This document shows positions 62,837-64,000 of a stretch of DNA of 64,000 nt, piece after piece. The position numbers and the translations under genes are program-made. Position 1 is the first letter of the stretch, and each line of letters opens with the position of its first letter. Source of the DNA: Lingula anatina (taxonomy: Eukaryota > Brachiopoda > Lingulata > Lingulida > Lingulidae); NCBI RefSeq assembly GCF_001039355.2, contig NW_019775502.1, forward strand, positions 903,142 to 967,141, written 5' to 3'. The notes under the pieces are model-generated. The model did not search any database and was not told the origin of the DNA. It saw only the letters and a list, made by a program, of their open reading frames with translations.

Positions 62837-64000
62837 GATGATAGCATCACGCCCTAGGTCTAAGCGAGTTGAATAGAAGCTTTTTATCCAAACATCCTAT
62901 TCCTAACTACTGAGTTAGGACAAAGGTCTAGTAACATGCACTGTGCAATTACTATTAATGGATCAGACGCATACTTGATTGTTTTTCCTCTGGTGTCGCA
63001 CGTATGCATCCTTTCTTGAGTGATCTAAAACAAGTCGCTAGTGTACCATGTTTCTCACTGTAGCAAAATACGTTCGACATGGTGTTTCTGAACGGCAGCC
63101 GGAGACACAGTAATTGTATAGGCATGCTTTAAGCTTGTTCGAGAGACAATAACAGTCGGGTTTAACAATAGATAGCGACCATAGTAAGACCCCCTCCTAT
63201 TTAACTGATGATTTACACTTTTAATTGACCGTACTTTCGTATATTGTATGATCATACAGCCAGACTTCCCCCTGTTGCACGTTGTAGTTGGATTGTCATT
63301 GCGCCTATGTCAATGCACCTCATTTAATTTCAATATTATAATATAAGCATAATATAAGTAATATGTTATTTCCTTATTCCTCTTTCATTATCATTCATGT
63401 TTTATAAATACTTGAACGCTTGAATGCAGATATTTCAAATTAAAACGTAAGTACATAAATAAATTATACATTTATAAATTAATGCAATAGGAATTTTTTG
63501 AGACAGATTGATGCTGACGCTCATGCATTTCAACCAAACAAACAATAATTAGTTCAATTTTTGACTGCGGAAATTTCATATAGGATGAAATAACTGATAA
63601 CAAATTTAACTAGCAGTTTGTTAGCAACACTAAAAACCAGCTGCGCGTGCCAAACTAGTGAACAAAAGGACAGTTCGCTTCGCGTGGCACGCCTTAGCAT
63701 GGGTTTAGCCTCTTCAAGCTATAATCCTATCGCCGCAACAAACAATAGGGACCTTCTGGCTGATGTATCCTGCTGTTAATTACACCTAGTTACAGCGGAT
63801 TGTCACGCTCGCGCTGGGCCACAGAAACCGGCGTCATGGGGTTCACACGTATTAAGTATTGTGTTATTCCACCTAAGCTATTGTGTTTGTGCGTTCGAAT
63901 TTTGAAGGGATTTATACGGCCCTCCATTGTTTGTCCGCCCCCTTCTATTCACAAGATAGGGATTAAAACATTTCGAACGTGGTTACACCGGTGTACAACG
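62837..64000. other. Sequence right of the gap, nothing recognised
   Basis: Short frames only, no repeat of the families seen elsewhere in the window. Confidence 0.45.

Noticed and set aside
1-64000. tRNA, rRNA, bacterial-type operons, ribosome-binding sites or terminators
   Set aside because: None recognised by eye; the gene structures are eukaryotic, so bacterial signals are not expected.

Overview
The window is eukaryotic nuclear DNA from an animal, most likely a marine invertebrate. A mollusc or other lophotrochozoan is my best guess, but this is inferred. The evidence is: spliced genes with GT..AG introns, AT-rich non-coding DNA full of microsatellites and transposon debris, a peptide-type rhodopsin-family GPCR, a CARD/NB-ARC/TPR immune-type receptor family, DHRS11-like dehydrogenases, and Harbinger, Tc1/mariner and Ty3/gypsy elements. 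The run of N at 62738-62836 marks an assembly gap.

Layout. 1-870: edge of a Ty3/gypsy-like retrotransposon (partial Gag, minus strand, with PBS and a probable short LTR). 1.5-2.3 kb: an internally deleted Tc1-like element. 2.7-8.7 kb: a GPCR locus present twice, one nearly whole with a 1-nt frame break and one truncated, separated by a MITE, an inverted piece of the GPCR 3' flank, a hairpin and a 111-bp tandem repeat. 8.7-12.7 kb: no recognisable gene. 12.7-14.9 kb: two nested Tc1-like elements. 15.0-25.0 kb: two complete seven-exon short-chain dehydrogenase/reductase (SDR) genes, head to head. 25.6-31.4 kb: a degenerate complex repeat split by a complete Harbinger transposon (27721-30367) with an intact transposase and a 3-bp target duplication. 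31.7-36.2 kb: a frame-broken CARD-NB-ARC-TPR gene (copy A). 36.5-37.8 kb: a 1.3-kb repeat R. 38.9 kb: a lone SDR first exon, followed by the same complex repeat (39.4-45.1 kb). 46.6-49.8 kb: Tc1-like debris with a relic of the receptor gene and a nested element with perfect 34-bp inverted repeats. 50.05-55.7 kb: an intact two-exon CARD-NB-ARC-TPR gene (copy B, 1,724 residues, with eleven 83-residue TPR-pair repeats). 56.3-59.65 kb: a dead gypsy pol interrupted by a long-TIR element carrying a RecQ-like helicase fragment. 60.2-61.9 kb: second copy of R. After the gap nothing is recognisable.

The order SDR exon 1 - complex repeat - CARD-NB-ARC-TPR gene - R occurs twice in the same orientation (21.6-37.8 and 38.9-61.9 kb). 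This points to one large tandem duplication later remodelled by transposons: the first unit kept the SDR gene and lost its receptor, while the second kept the receptor and lost its SDR. The genes do not form a functional cluster. The SDRs are predicted cytosolic NAD(P)(H)-dependent oxidoreductases, the GPCR a peptide-receptor relative, and the NB-ARC protein a predicted ATP-switch innate-immune or apoptosis-type sensor. Their proximity reflects duplication rather than a shared pathway.
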